Shown one piece after another: positions 52,200 to 60,718 of a stretch of 64,000 nt of DNA. The notes beneath the pieces were generated by a model that was given only the letters and a program-made list of their open reading frames with translations, was not told the DNA's origin and did not search any database. Source of the DNA: Sphingobium sp. Cam5-1 (lineage in GTDB: Bacteria > Pseudomonadota > Alphaproteobacteria > Sphingomonadales > Sphingomonadaceae); contig NZ_CP065139.1 in NCBI RefSeq assembly GCF_015693305.1, positions 434,001 to 498,000 of the forward strand. Reading direction: 5' to 3'. Position 1 is the stretch's first letter; the number at the start of each line of letters is the position of its first letter. A program made the position numbers and the translations under genes.

Positions 52200-53708
52200 A
52201 TGGCGCTCGGGCCTCGTCTCGACCTGCGGCAAAGCCAGTCGCTGGTAATGACGCCGCAGCTTCAGCAGGCGATCAAACTGCTGACCCTCTCCAATCTCGA
52301 AATCGACGCCTTCGTCGCCGCCGAGCTGGAAAAGAATCCATTGCTGGAGACGGGCGGCCCCCTCGACAACTCTCCCGCCGCTGATGGCATAGACGCGCAG
52401 ATCGACCTCCCGTCGCTCGCTCCCGAAAGCGGCGGGATCGACGCTCTGATCGGCCAGGGCCGCGCCGAATCCGACGCACCGCTCGACGTCGATTATGGCG
52501 CGGAAACCTTCATCGACGACGGCCCCTCCGATCGCGCCGTCAGCGCCGTGGGATCAGGCGGCATCGACATGCTTCAGGGCGGCGGCGAAGCGATCGACTT
52601 CGACAGCTTCGCCAACCCCGAACAGGGCCTTCAGGAACATCTGATGGACCAGGCGCGCAGCGCGCTGGACGGCATGGACCTGCTCATCGCCACGCAGTTG
52701 ATCGGCCAGATTGACGAGGCGGGCTATCTGGAAGCCAACCTCCTCGAAACCGCCCATGCGCTGGGCGTCCCACTCGCGCAGGCGGAACACGTTCTGGGCG
52801 TGATCCATAGCTTCGATCCCACAGGCGTCGGCGCGCGATCGCTCGCCGAATGCCTGACGCTTCAGGCCAAAGAGGCTGATCGATACGACCCCTGCATGGC
52901 GAAATTGCTCGCCAACCTCGACCTGCTGGCCCGTGGCGCGCTGCCCCAACTGCGCCGCATCTGCGGCGTGGATGAGGAGGATATGGCCGACATGATCCGC
53001 GAACTGCGCGGCTATGATCCCAAGCCCGGCCTGCGCTATTCCACCGATCGCGCCGCGCCGGTGACCCCGGACATTTTCGTCAATCCGGCGCGAGATGGCT
53101 GGTCGATCGAAATCAACAACGCGACCCTCCCCCGCCTGCTCATCAACCGCTCCTATTATGTGGAACTCGCGTCCGGCCCGCAGAACCGCGCATCAAAGGC
53201 GTGGCTCGCCGACTGTCTCGCCAGCGCGAACTGGCTGGTAAAGGCGCTCGATCAACGGCAAAAGACGATCATCAAGGTCGCGACCGAGATCGTCCGCTGC
53301 CAGGAAGATTTCTTCCGCAAAGGCGTCGCGCACTTAAAGCCCCTGACACTCAAGATGGTGGCCGAAGCCATCGGCATGCACGAATCCACCGTCAGCCGCG
53401 TGACATCGAACAAATATCTGTCCTGCCCGCGCGGCGTCTATGAACTCAAATATTTCTTCACCAGCGGCGTCTCGGCGGCCGGTGGCGACGGCGCCGTGTC
53501 GGCCGAAGCAGTAAAAAGCCACATCAAGGCCCTGATCGCCGCCGAAGCGCCCGACGCGATCCTGTCAGACGACACTCTGGTCGATCTGCTCCGCGCCAAA
53601 GGCATGGACCTCGCCCGCCGCACCGTCGCGAAATATCGCGAGTCCTTGGGAATAGGCTCCTCGGTGCAAAGGCGCCGCCAAAAAGCGCTCCAAGGCAAAG
53701 CGGCTTAA
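52200..53708 (+). CDS. rpoN: RNA polymerase sigma-54 factor
   Basis: Alternative sigma factor read by enhancer-dependent activators. The 502-residue protein has all three regions: glutamine-rich region I (LRQSQSLVMTPQLQQAIKLLTLSNLEID), an acidic region II, the core-binding domain, the helix-turn-helix (LTLKMVAEAIGMHESTVSRVTSNKYL) and the RpoN box ARRTVAKYRE at 472-481. It follows lptB after 51 bases. A hairpin-forming repeat lies just past its stop. Confidence 0.96.
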   Translation: MALGPRLDLRQSQSLVMTPQLQQAIKLLTLSNLEIDAFVAAELEKNPLLETGGPLDNSPAADGIDAQIDLPSLAPESGGIDALIGQGRAESDAPLDVDYGAETFIDDGPSDRAVSAVGSGGIDMLQGGGEAIDFDSFANPEQGLQEHLMDQARSALDGMDLLIATQLIGQIDEAGYLEANLLETAHALGVPLAQAEHVLGVIHSFDPTGVGARSLAECLTLQAKEADRYDPCMAKLLANLDLLARGALPQLRRICGVDEEDMADMIRELRGYDPKPGLRYSTDRAAPVTPDIFVNPARDGWSIEINNATLPRLLINRSYYVELASGPQNRASKAWLADCLASANWLVKALDQRQKTIIKVATEIVRCQEDFFRKGVAHLKPLTLKMVAEAIGMHESTVSRVTSNKYLSCPRGVYELKYFFTSGVSAAGGDGAVSAEAVKSHIKALIAAEAPDAILSDDTLVDLLRAKGMDLARRTVAKYRESLGIGSSVQRRRQKALQGKAA

Positions 53709-53730
53709 CACTCGAAGGGATAACCTCACC

Positions 53731-53822
53731 TCCGTTCGGGCTGAGCCTGTCGAAGCCCTTCACTTCTTAAGGCACGGGTAGAAAGGGAAGTAGGGCCCTT
53801 CGACAGGCTCAGGGCGAACGGA
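53731..53822. repeat. Sphingomonad REP-like inverted repeat, copy 1
   Basis: TCCGTTCGGGCTGAGCCTGT begins the left arm (53731 on) and its inverted match ends the right arm (to 53822), with a CGG/CCC mismatch and a central loop of about 35 bases. The same element occurs at 60634-60707. It lies between the convergent rpoN and DUF1489 genes and may also act as a terminator. Confidence 0.8.
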
Positions 53823-53839
53823 CGTTATTTCCACGAAAA

Positions 53840-54238
53840 TCAAACCAACCCCAACCGCGCCAACTCCCCCAGCATCGCGGGCGGCATAGCGTCCAGATCA
53901 TCCACCTCGCCCGATCCCAGATCAGGCGGCGCGTCCTTCCCCTCCAGATAGCGCCATCCCTGATGCGCCCGCTTCGGCGCACCCCGCACCGCGATCAGTC
54001 GGGGCTCCAGCCTGATCCAGAACCGCCCCTGCCCCGTCTCCTGAAACCCGATCAGCGGACTGCGCCCCACCAGCCTATGCTGATGTATCCAGTAAAGCGA
54101 CCCGCCCTCCATCTCCGCCACCCGCTTGGGCAAATAGCGCGTGGTCAACCGCGCCTCTTCGCCATGACTTTCCAGCCACGCACGCAGCGTCGCAGGACTT
54201 TCACTGCCAAAGGCGATCTTGGTGAGATGAAGCGGCAT
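53840..54238 (-). CDS. DUF1489-family protein
   Basis: A 132-residue alphaproteobacterial protein: MPLHLTKIAFGSESPATLRAWLESHG, then TRYLPKRVAEMEGGSLYWIHQHRLVGRSPLIGFQ and a C-terminal segment RAHQGWRYLEGKDAPPDL. This arrangement matches the DUF1489 family, whose function is unknown. It converges on rpoN and is not obviously in an operon with mgtE, 40 bases upstream on the same strand. Confidence 0.85.
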   Translation of the reverse strand: MPLHLTKIAFGSESPATLRAWLESHGEEARLTTRYLPKRVAEMEGGSLYWIHQHRLVGRSPLIGFQETGQGRFWIRLEPRLIAVRGAPKRAHQGWRYLEGKDAPPDLGSGEVDDLDAMPPAMLGELARLGLV

Positions 54239-54278
54239 CAGCAGAAGATGGGCGCTGAACGCGAACGGTCAAGCCCCG

Positions 54279-55712
54279 TCACAAACCCCAGATCGTCGCC
54301 AGCCCAAGGAAGGAAAAGAAGCCCATTACATCGGTCATCGTCGTCACGAACACCGCCGAAGACACCGCCGGATCGACGTTGAACCGGTCCAGCGTAACCG
54401 GCACCAATATGCCCGCCAGTCCCGCGACCAGATTGTTGATCAGCATCGCCATCGCAATCACCAGCCCAAGATCGTAATTGCCGTAGATCAGCCCCACCGC
54501 GACCCCGATCAATATCCCCAGCGCCGTCCCATTGGCGCTCGCAATCCGGAACTCCCGCGCGATCTGCCGTATCGTGTTCGAACTGGTCAGCTGGTTCGTC
54601 GCCAGCGCGCGCACCGCCACCGCCATAGTCTGCGTCCCCGCATTGCCTCCCATGCCCGACACGATCGGCATCAGCACGGCCAGCACCACATATTTTGAAA
54701 TGGTGGCCTGAAACAGGCCCACCACAGACGCCGCCAGCACCGCCGTGCCCAGATTTACCACCAACCAGGACAGGCGCGTGCGCACCGTCTCCAATATCGG
54801 CTGGTTGATGTCGCCCTCGCCCGCACCGGACAGGCGCAGGATATCCTCGCCCGCTTCCTCGGAGATGATGTGGACGATGTCATCGACCGTGATCATGCCG
54901 ACCAGCCGCCCGCTCGCGTCCACCACGGCGGCGGAAATCAGCGCATATTTCTGGAAGCGCAGCGCCACTTCTTCCTGATCCATATCGACAGGGATCAGCG
55001 TCTGCTCACGCTTCATAACGTCGGCCATCGCGATAGATCGCGGGCAGGTGAGTATCCAGCTCAACTGGCAGGTGCCGATAGGCTTGTGCGCCTCGTCCAC
55101 CACGAAGATTTCCCAGAAATCGGTGGTCAGGTCGCGATTGTCGCGCAGATAGTCGATCACCTGGCCGACCGTCATATGTTCGGGCACCGCGACCAGATCG
55201 CGCTGCATCAATCGCCCGGCGGACTCCTCTGGGTAAGCCAGCGCGCTTTCGATTGCCGCGCGGTCCTCCGGCTCCATCGCATCAAGGACGGCCTGCTGAT
55301 CGGCCTCCTCCATATCCTCGATGATCGCGACGGCATCGTCGGTGTCGAGTTCAGCGGCAAAGTCCGCGACCTGCTGCGGCTCCAGCGCGTCGAGCAGGTC
55401 GTCGCGCACATAATCGTTAAGCTCGGACAGCACTTCCGCGCCGACCAGATCGCCCAGCGCGGCCGCCACTTCCCCGCGCCGGTCGGACGGGGTGAGTTCC
55501 AAAAGGTCGGCAATGTCGGCCGGATGCAACGGCGAAACCAGTTCGCGCGCGCGATCGCGGTCCTCATCTTCCACCGCGTCCAGCACGGCGGAAACAAATG
55601 CAGGCTTCAGCCGGTCATCCTCGTCATGACGGGATTCGGGCTGTTCAACGATCCTGTCGTCAACAGGCAGGTCGTCCGGCCGGGGTTCGGCCATATCGGC
55701 TCGCTCGCTCAT
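54279..55712 (-). CDS. mgtE: Magnesium transporter
   Basis: Mg2+ channel of the inner membrane, 477 residues. An N-terminal superhelical MgtE_N domain (LHPADIADLLELTPSDRRGEVAAALGDL, about 60-165), two CBS domains (about 175-300, MQRDLVAVPEHMTVGQVIDYLRD) and five transmembrane segments from about 320 (LVVNLGTAVLAASVVGLF; VLMPIVSGMGGNAGTQTMAVAVRAL; FVTTMTDVMGFFSFLGLATI). NAGTQT is the conserved pore segment. MgtE gates on cytosolic Mg2+ through the N and CBS domains. Confidence 0.95.
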   Translation of the reverse strand: MSERADMAEPRPDDLPVDDRIVEQPESRHDEDDRLKPAFVSAVLDAVEDEDRDRARELVSPLHPADIADLLELTPSDRRGEVAAALGDLVGAEVLSELNDYVRDDLLDALEPQQVADFAAELDTDDAVAIIEDMEEADQQAVLDAMEPEDRAAIESALAYPEESAGRLMQRDLVAVPEHMTVGQVIDYLRDNRDLTTDFWEIFVVDEAHKPIGTCQLSWILTCPRSIAMADVMKREQTLIPVDMDQEEVALRFQKYALISAAVVDASGRLVGMITVDDIVHIISEEAGEDILRLSGAGEGDINQPILETVRTRLSWLVVNLGTAVLAASVVGLFQATISKYVVLAVLMPIVSGMGGNAGTQTMAVAVRALATNQLTSSNTIRQIAREFRIASANGTALGILIGVAVGLIYGNYDLGLVIAMAMLINNLVAGLAGILVPVTLDRFNVDPAVSSAVFVTTMTDVMGFFSFLGLATIWGL

Positions 55713-55869
55713 CGCGTCCCCTACTGTCCGGTTCCTGTAACATTTGGCTGCTTTTGCTCATGAATGAATTAAAAGCAATGCCCCAAAGATTGATTGAGAC
55801 GCTTCCATCCCGGTCCTAACGCTCTATATGGACCAACATTTCCCCACTCCCCCTCAAGAGGAGATTTCC

Positions 55870-56322
55870 ATGGCCGAAGAAACGCTCACCCTTACCCTCG
55901 ACAGCGGCGGCGACGTCGTGATCAAGCTGCGCCCCGATCTGGCACCCGGTCATGTCGAACGCATCTCTCAGCTGGCGAAGGAAGGCTTTTACGACGGCGT
56001 CGTCTTCCACCGCGTCATCCCCGGCTTCATGGCACAGGGCGGCGACCCGACCGGCACTGGCATGGGCGGATCGAAGCTCCCCGATATCAAGGCTGAATTC
56101 AGCCGCGAACCCCACGTCCGTGGCGTTTGCTCCATGGCCCGCTCATCGAACCCGAACAGCGCGAACAGCCAGTTCTTCATCTGCTTCGACGACGCGACCT
56201 TCCTCGACGGCCAGTACACCGTCTGGGGCGAAGTCACCTCCGGCATGGAACATGTCGACGCCCTGCCCAAGGGCGAACCGCCCCGCACCCCGGGCAAGAT
56301 CCTGAAAGCTGCCGTTTCCTGA
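55870..56322 (+). CDS. Cyclophilin-type peptidyl-prolyl isomerase
   Basis: A 150-residue cytosolic cyclophilin. FHRVIPGFMAQGGDPTGTGMGGS (active-site Arg/Phe/Met), RSSNPNSANSQFFICFDDATFLDGQYTVWGEV and a short bacterial-type N-terminus are diagnostic. Start at 55870 has GAGGAG 6 bases upstream; the in-frame ATG 42 bases earlier is weaker. It converges on the next lipoprotein with a perfect hairpin between. Confidence 0.93.
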   Translation: MAEETLTLTLDSGGDVVIKLRPDLAPGHVERISQLAKEGFYDGVVFHRVIPGFMAQGGDPTGTGMGGSKLPDIKAEFSREPHVRGVCSMARSSNPNSANSQFFICFDDATFLDGQYTVWGEVTSGMEHVDALPKGEPPRTPGKILKAAVS

Positions 56323-56332
56323 TCAGGCGCAA

Positions 56333-56360
56333 GGGCGAGCGGAGTAATGTCCGCTCGCCC
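56333..56360. terminator. Perfect 11-base hairpin between convergent genes
   Basis: GGGCGAGCGGA and TCCGCTCGCCC pair perfectly around GTAATG, between the ends of the cyclophilin (+) and lipoprotein (-) genes. There is no strong T-run on either side, but symmetry and position suggest a bidirectional terminator. Confidence 0.6.
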
Positions 56361-56365
56361 CGATA

Positions 56366-57022
56366 TCATCGCGCCGCTGAAGCGTTGTTCCCGACCTCAG
56401 CCTCACCCTCAACCGGCGCAACATAAGCCCCGATCGTCTCGATATGCCACCGCCGGTCGGACTCGCTCGACCCCGGCACGTCATTGACCCGACGCAGCGT
56501 CACCTGCCGCAGCATGTACCAAGGCTTCCCATTGGCCGCGAGCCGCCCGTAAACCTGCACCGGCACCGTCACATAAAGCGACCCCGCCGCGCCCTCCATC
56601 TCACTGGGCGCCCCGACATGCGCATGAATTTCACTGAAATTACGGAATCGCCGGGCAAAGGCCTCGTCATCCTCCGCACCAACCGCGCCCTTTTCGCTCC
56701 ACAAATCCTGCGCGTCGTCGAAGCGGCGTTCTTCCAACAGGCCATAATAGCCCTGCACAACCTGCGCAGCGCCTTGCGGTCCCTTGGGATCGATCGACCC
56801 TTCCTCGATCGGCGCCGCGTCCGGCGGCAATCCACCCGGAGTGCCCGGTTCAGGCGGCCTTAGCGGCTCCAGCGCCGCCTGCGCCTCCGCGCGGAAGCTG
56901 TTTTCCACCTGCGTCGCATTGGCGCCGTTGGCGAGATTGTCGATCGCGCTTTCCTCCCGCCCGTCACAACCGGCGAGCGAGAGGCATGTGATTAGCGTTA
57001 CAGCGCCCCACCCAGCCCGCAT
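56366..57022 (-). CDS. Hypothetical lipoprotein
   Basis: A 218-residue protein with a lipoprotein signal: hydrophobic stretch then lipobox LAGC with the acylated cysteine at residue 19. After a proline-rich linker (EPLRPPEPGTPGGLPPDAAPIEE) comes a globular domain with YYGLLEERRFDDAQDLWSE and a beta-rich end. A fold like the NTF2/SnoaL-type stress proteins is possible. It overlaps the next minus-strand gene at one base. Function unknown. Confidence 0.8.
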   Translation of the reverse strand: MRAGWGAVTLITCLSLAGCDGREESAIDNLANGANATQVENSFRAEAQAALEPLRPPEPGTPGGLPPDAAPIEEGSIDPKGPQGAAQVVQGYYGLLEERRFDDAQDLWSEKGAVGAEDDEAFARRFRNFSEIHAHVGAPSEMEGAAGSLYVTVPVQVYGRLAANGKPWYMLRQVTLRRVNDVPGSSESDRRWHIETIGAYVAPVEGEAEVGNNASAAR

Positions 57023-57600
57023 CAGCGACGCAGCGTCCCGCGCCAGTGGTTTCCGTCGGAACTGCCATTACCGGAGCCAGAACCCGAACCTGAACCAGAT
57101 CCCGACCCGGATCGGCCACCGCCCCAGCTGCCCCGCGGACTACCCGCACGCGGCTGGCTCTGAGCTGACGGAGGAGGAGCGGCAGCATCATTCCTGTCCC
57201 GCCCACGCCAGCGCCCATCTCTTACGGGGCGTCCATCGCGATAGAGCCTACCATCTTCCGGCCGCGCCAAACTGCCGCGCCAATGATCACCTCGTTCATT
57301 GCGACGGCCTTCCCAATAACGGCGCTGATCATCATTCCAGCGATGGCGCCGACCGCTGCGGTCAAAGACGTAATAGCCGCTGCCGGGATAATAATAATCC
57401 CCGTACCAGCCATAGCCAGGACCGTAATAGCCCGAACCATAATAGCCGGGGCCATAATAATCGTCGTAATAGCCACCGCCGTAATAGCCTGATCCCACGC
57501 TCACGCCGCCATAATAGCCGTCATCATAGGCGCAGCCGCCCAGTGCCACCGCACCGGCAAGGCTAATCGCAGCCAGAAACTTCTGTCCGGACCACGTCAT
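57022..57600 (-). CDS. Glycine/tyrosine-rich lipoprotein with repeat tract
   Basis: A 192-residue protein with a lipobox LGGC (Cys near 23). Residues about 25-80 are made of GYYG/YYGPGY-type repeats, followed by a charged middle (RHRWNDDQRRYWEGRRNERGDHWRGSLARPEDGRLYRDGRP) and a C-terminal (SG)n tract of five to eight units. A GGAG site precedes the ATG at 57600. Likely a surface or periplasmic structural protein; sequence is low complexity and family unclear. Confidence 0.75.
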   Translation of the reverse strand: MTWSGQKFLAAISLAGAVALGGCAYDDGYYGGVSVGSGYYGGGYYDDYYGPGYYGSGYYGPGYGWYGDYYYPGSGYYVFDRSGRRHRWNDDQRRYWEGRRNERGDHWRGSLARPEDGRLYRDGRPVRDGRWRGRDRNDAAAPPPSAQSQPRAGSPRGSWGGGRSGSGSGSGSGSGSGNGSSDGNHWRGTLRR

Positions 57601-57782
57601 TGCCTTTCTCCTTTTCTCCAATACAGACAGGATAACGTCTGCAGGTTGAATTGGTTGTGAATGAAAGCCAACTCTGTTCGTCGCGTGTCGGCATGCATAT
57701 TCATGCGACCTTCATCTTATTGGATAGATTAGGATTTCTGACAACGGGCACGTATCGACGCGCCCCTCATTATCGGCTCGCG

Positions 57783-57799
57783 CCTCCCTTAAGAGGAGG
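57783..57799. other. Short palindrome in the ppc 3' region
   Basis: CCTCC and GGAGG flank CTTAAGA in an otherwise gene-free stretch of about 250 bases between the Gly/Tyr lipoprotein start and the ppc stop. It may be part of a dispersed repeat, or a weak hairpin for ppc. No T-run follows. Confidence 0.3.
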
Positions 57800-57847
57800 T
57801 CAGGGGTTCGGGGCGGCATGGACTGCAGCCGTCCCGAATTCCCCCGA

Positions 57848-60544
57848 TCACCCACTGTTGCGCAGCGCTGTAGCGATCGCATTGATCGACAGCTCGATCC
57901 CTTCCTTGATGCGCGGATCATCCTCCCCGCTGCGATGGCGTTTCATCAACTCCACCTGCAACAGGTTCAGCGGCTCGATATAGGGCAACCGCAACCGGAT
58001 CGATTCATCCAGCTTCGGATTCTTCTCCAGCAACCGCGATTGCCCGGTCGCCGCCAGCAGCCCGTCATGCGTCAGCTGCCACCCCTCTCGAATACGCTTG
58101 AAAATCGCGCCGCCCGCCGCCTGATCCTCGACCAGCGGCAGATAATGCGCGGCAATCCCCAAATCCGACTTCGCCAGCACCATCTCCAGGTTGGCGAGCG
58201 CCGATTGCAGGAAAGACCAGCTCTGCGCCATGTCGGCCAGCAACGCCTTGTCCTTGAAAGCCTGAATCGCCTGCCCCATCCCATACCAACCGGGCAGCAT
58301 GACGCGCGCCTGCGCCCAGCTGAACACCCAGGGGATGGCGCGCAAATCCTCAATCCGTGTGCTCTTCGTCCGGCTCGCGGGCCGCGACCCGATCTTCAGG
58401 CCTGAAATCTCCTGAATCGGTGTCAGCTGCCGGAAGAACTCCTTGAACCCCTGCGTCCCGTAAACAAGGTCCCGATAAGCCGCGAAAGCCGTCTTCGACA
58501 GCGCATCCATCGCCCCCGCAAATCGAGCCGCATCCCGATCGGAAATCCCCTCCGGCTCCAGACTGGCGAGCAAAGTCGCACTCGTCATAGCCTCCAAATT
58601 GGTCATCGCGACGTCGCGCGTGCCGAACTTCGCCGCGATCACCTCGCCCTGTTCGGTGATCCGGATGCGCCCCTGCACCGTGCCGCGCGGCTGCGCCTGT
58701 ATCGCCGCGAAGGATGATCCCCCACCACGCCCCACCGCGCCGCCACGTCCGTGGAACAGCTGCATCGCCGTCCCCGCCTTTTCAAACACCGGGGCCAGCG
58801 CCTTGCTCGCCTGATACAGCCCCCAGGTGGAGGTGATATAACCGCCATCCTTGTTGCTGTCGGAATAGCCGATCATCACTTCCTGATGGCCTCGCTCCCG
58901 CACCACGCCCCTAATCTCCGGCAGACCGAAATAGGCAGCCATGATGTCCGGCGCGGCCTCAAGGTCGGCGATCGTCTCGAACAACGGCACCGCCATGATC
59001 GCCGCCGTCGCCGGGCCGCCATCCCTCCCCGCGCGCCACAACCCCGCTTCCTTCAGCAGCAGATTGACCTCTAGCAAGTCCGAAACGCTCTCCGCCTTGG
59101 AAATGATGTAGTGGCTGATGCAGGCAGGCCCGTAAGTCCTGTGCGCATCCGCCGCCGCCTGCACGATCGCCAGTTCGGAAGTCGTCTCCTCCGAATATTC
59201 CGAAAAGCGTGACCCCAAGGGCCGGTTGCTCGCCAATTCACGCCGCAGCAGCGCCACCCGCGCCTCCTCATCCAACGCGGCATAATCCTCCGCCACGCCA
59301 GCGACCTTCAGCAACTCGGCAACGACGCGTTGATGCACATCGCTATTCTGCCGCATGTCCAGCGTCGCAAGGTGAAAACCAAACGTCTCCACCGCCCGGA
59401 TCAACCGCCCCAGCGCTCCCCCGGTCGCCAGCGCGCCATCGCCCTCACTCGCCAGCCCCTGTGCCACCGTCACCAGATCGCGCCGCAAATCCCCCGGCAG
59501 CGCATAAGGCTCGCCCGTCAATCGCGAAGGACGCGGTGGCTCCTTCCCCACCAACGCCCGGTAGGTCGCCGCCAGCCGCGCATAAATACCCGACAGCGCC
59601 CGGCGATAAGGCTCATCCCCTCGGCTAGGCGAGCTGTCCCCGCTCGCTTCCGCCAGATCCAGCACCGCCTGCGGCACCTGCGCGAGTTCCGTCGAGAGCG
59701 ACAACTCAGCCCCCAGCGCATGCACCGCATCCAGATAATAAGCGACCGCCGCCTCACACCCGCGCCCCAGCGCCGACCGCAACTGCGGCGCCTGCACGAA
59801 CGGATTGCCGTCCCGGTCCCCGCCGATCCAGTTTCCTACCCGCAGGAAGCTGGGCGGCCGCTCCCCCAACACCCGCTCCCACCGCGCATAAAGCGCAGGC
59901 AGCACGGGCAGGAACACGTCGCGGAAATAGGTCAGGACATTGTCGATCTCATCCTGCACGAACAGCTTCTGCCGCCGCAGCGGTCGCGTCTGCCACAGCA
60001 ACGCGATCTGCCGCGCGATCGCCTCGTCCAGATTTTCGCCATCGTCGGTCTCTTCATGCCCCGCATCCTTCATCGCCATCAGGTCGGCGATGCGGTTCTT
60101 ATGATCGATCATGCTCTTGCGCCGCACCTCGGTCGGGTGCGCCGTCAGCACCGGCACGATCAGCGCATGGTCGAGCAGCGCCATCACCGCATCGCGGCCA
60201 ATCCCATGGGATTCCAGCCGCTCGATGGCCGACTTCACATCAGCATCCGGATCAGCCGCCACCCCCTGCCGATCCTCGGCCAGATTGGCGAGCATCGAAA
60301 ACAGCATGAACCCGCGCACGAAGGACAATGTGTCGTCCAGGCTCAGCGCCTCCAGCCCGGTATCCACCACATCCGCGCCATGAATGCCCCGCGCCCGGTC
60401 AACAGAGGCCGAACGGATATATTCCGTCTGCCGATAGAGCCTCTCGCCGCCATAAGCCCGGATCACATCGCCCAGCAGACGGCCGAGGTAACGAATGTCC
60501 GGATTTTGCGTGACCGGAGGAACAGGTGAGGAAAGAGTCGCCAT
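57848..60544 (-). CDS. ppc: Phosphoenolpyruvate carboxylase
   Basis: Makes oxaloacetate from phosphoenolpyruvate and bicarbonate to refill the TCA cycle. The 898-residue enzyme has the catalytic histidine motif VLTAHPTEVRRKS near 139-151, the lysine/arginine loop FHGRGGAVGRGGG, and GYSDSNKDGG. The C-terminus ALRNSG matches the conserved RNTG end that binds the allosteric inhibitor. Start at 60544 (MATLSSPV); a longer frame adds 26 residues with no support. No clear Shine-Dalgarno is seen. Divergent from the HerA-like gene with a REP-like repeat between. Confidence 0.96.
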   Translation of the reverse strand: MATLSSPVPPVTQNPDIRYLGRLLGDVIRAYGGERLYRQTEYIRSASVDRARGIHGADVVDTGLEALSLDDTLSFVRGFMLFSMLANLAEDRQGVAADPDADVKSAIERLESHGIGRDAVMALLDHALIVPVLTAHPTEVRRKSMIDHKNRIADLMAMKDAGHEETDDGENLDEAIARQIALLWQTRPLRRQKLFVQDEIDNVLTYFRDVFLPVLPALYARWERVLGERPPSFLRVGNWIGGDRDGNPFVQAPQLRSALGRGCEAAVAYYLDAVHALGAELSLSTELAQVPQAVLDLAEASGDSSPSRGDEPYRRALSGIYARLAATYRALVGKEPPRPSRLTGEPYALPGDLRRDLVTVAQGLASEGDGALATGGALGRLIRAVETFGFHLATLDMRQNSDVHQRVVAELLKVAGVAEDYAALDEEARVALLRRELASNRPLGSRFSEYSEETTSELAIVQAAADAHRTYGPACISHYIISKAESVSDLLEVNLLLKEAGLWRAGRDGGPATAAIMAVPLFETIADLEAAPDIMAAYFGLPEIRGVVRERGHQEVMIGYSDSNKDGGYITSTWGLYQASKALAPVFEKAGTAMQLFHGRGGAVGRGGGSSFAAIQAQPRGTVQGRIRITEQGEVIAAKFGTRDVAMTNLEAMTSATLLASLEPEGISDRDAARFAGAMDALSKTAFAAYRDLVYGTQGFKEFFRQLTPIQEISGLKIGSRPASRTKSTRIEDLRAIPWVFSWAQARVMLPGWYGMGQAIQAFKDKALLADMAQSWSFLQSALANLEMVLAKSDLGIAAHYLPLVEDQAAGGAIFKRIREGWQLTHDGLLAATGQSRLLEKNPKLDESIRLRLPYIEPLNLLQVELMKRHRSGEDDPRIKEGIELSINAIATALRNSG

Positions 60545-60633
60545 GAGATCGATGCTGCGCCGCAACAAGCTATGGGTCAAGGGAATCTGCGCTGTCGGGC
60601 CTCCTCCCCTCCTCCCGCGCACTTACCTCTCAC

Positions 60634-60707
60634 CCGTTCGGGCTGAGCTTGTCGAGGCCCTCCACTTCTCAAGAAGTAAAGCCCTTCGACAAGCTCAGGG
60701 CGAACGG
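60634..60707. repeat. Sphingomonad REP-like inverted repeat, copy 2
   Basis: CCGTTCGGGCTGAGCTTGTC starts the left arm and GACAAGCTCAGGGCGAACGG ends the right arm; inner parts (CCACTTCT and AGAAGT) also pair. It matches copy 1 at 53731-53822 in all but a few bases. Its right end abuts GGAGG, the ribosome site of the next gene. Confidence 0.85.
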
Positions 60708-60718
60708 AGGAGTGAGAC

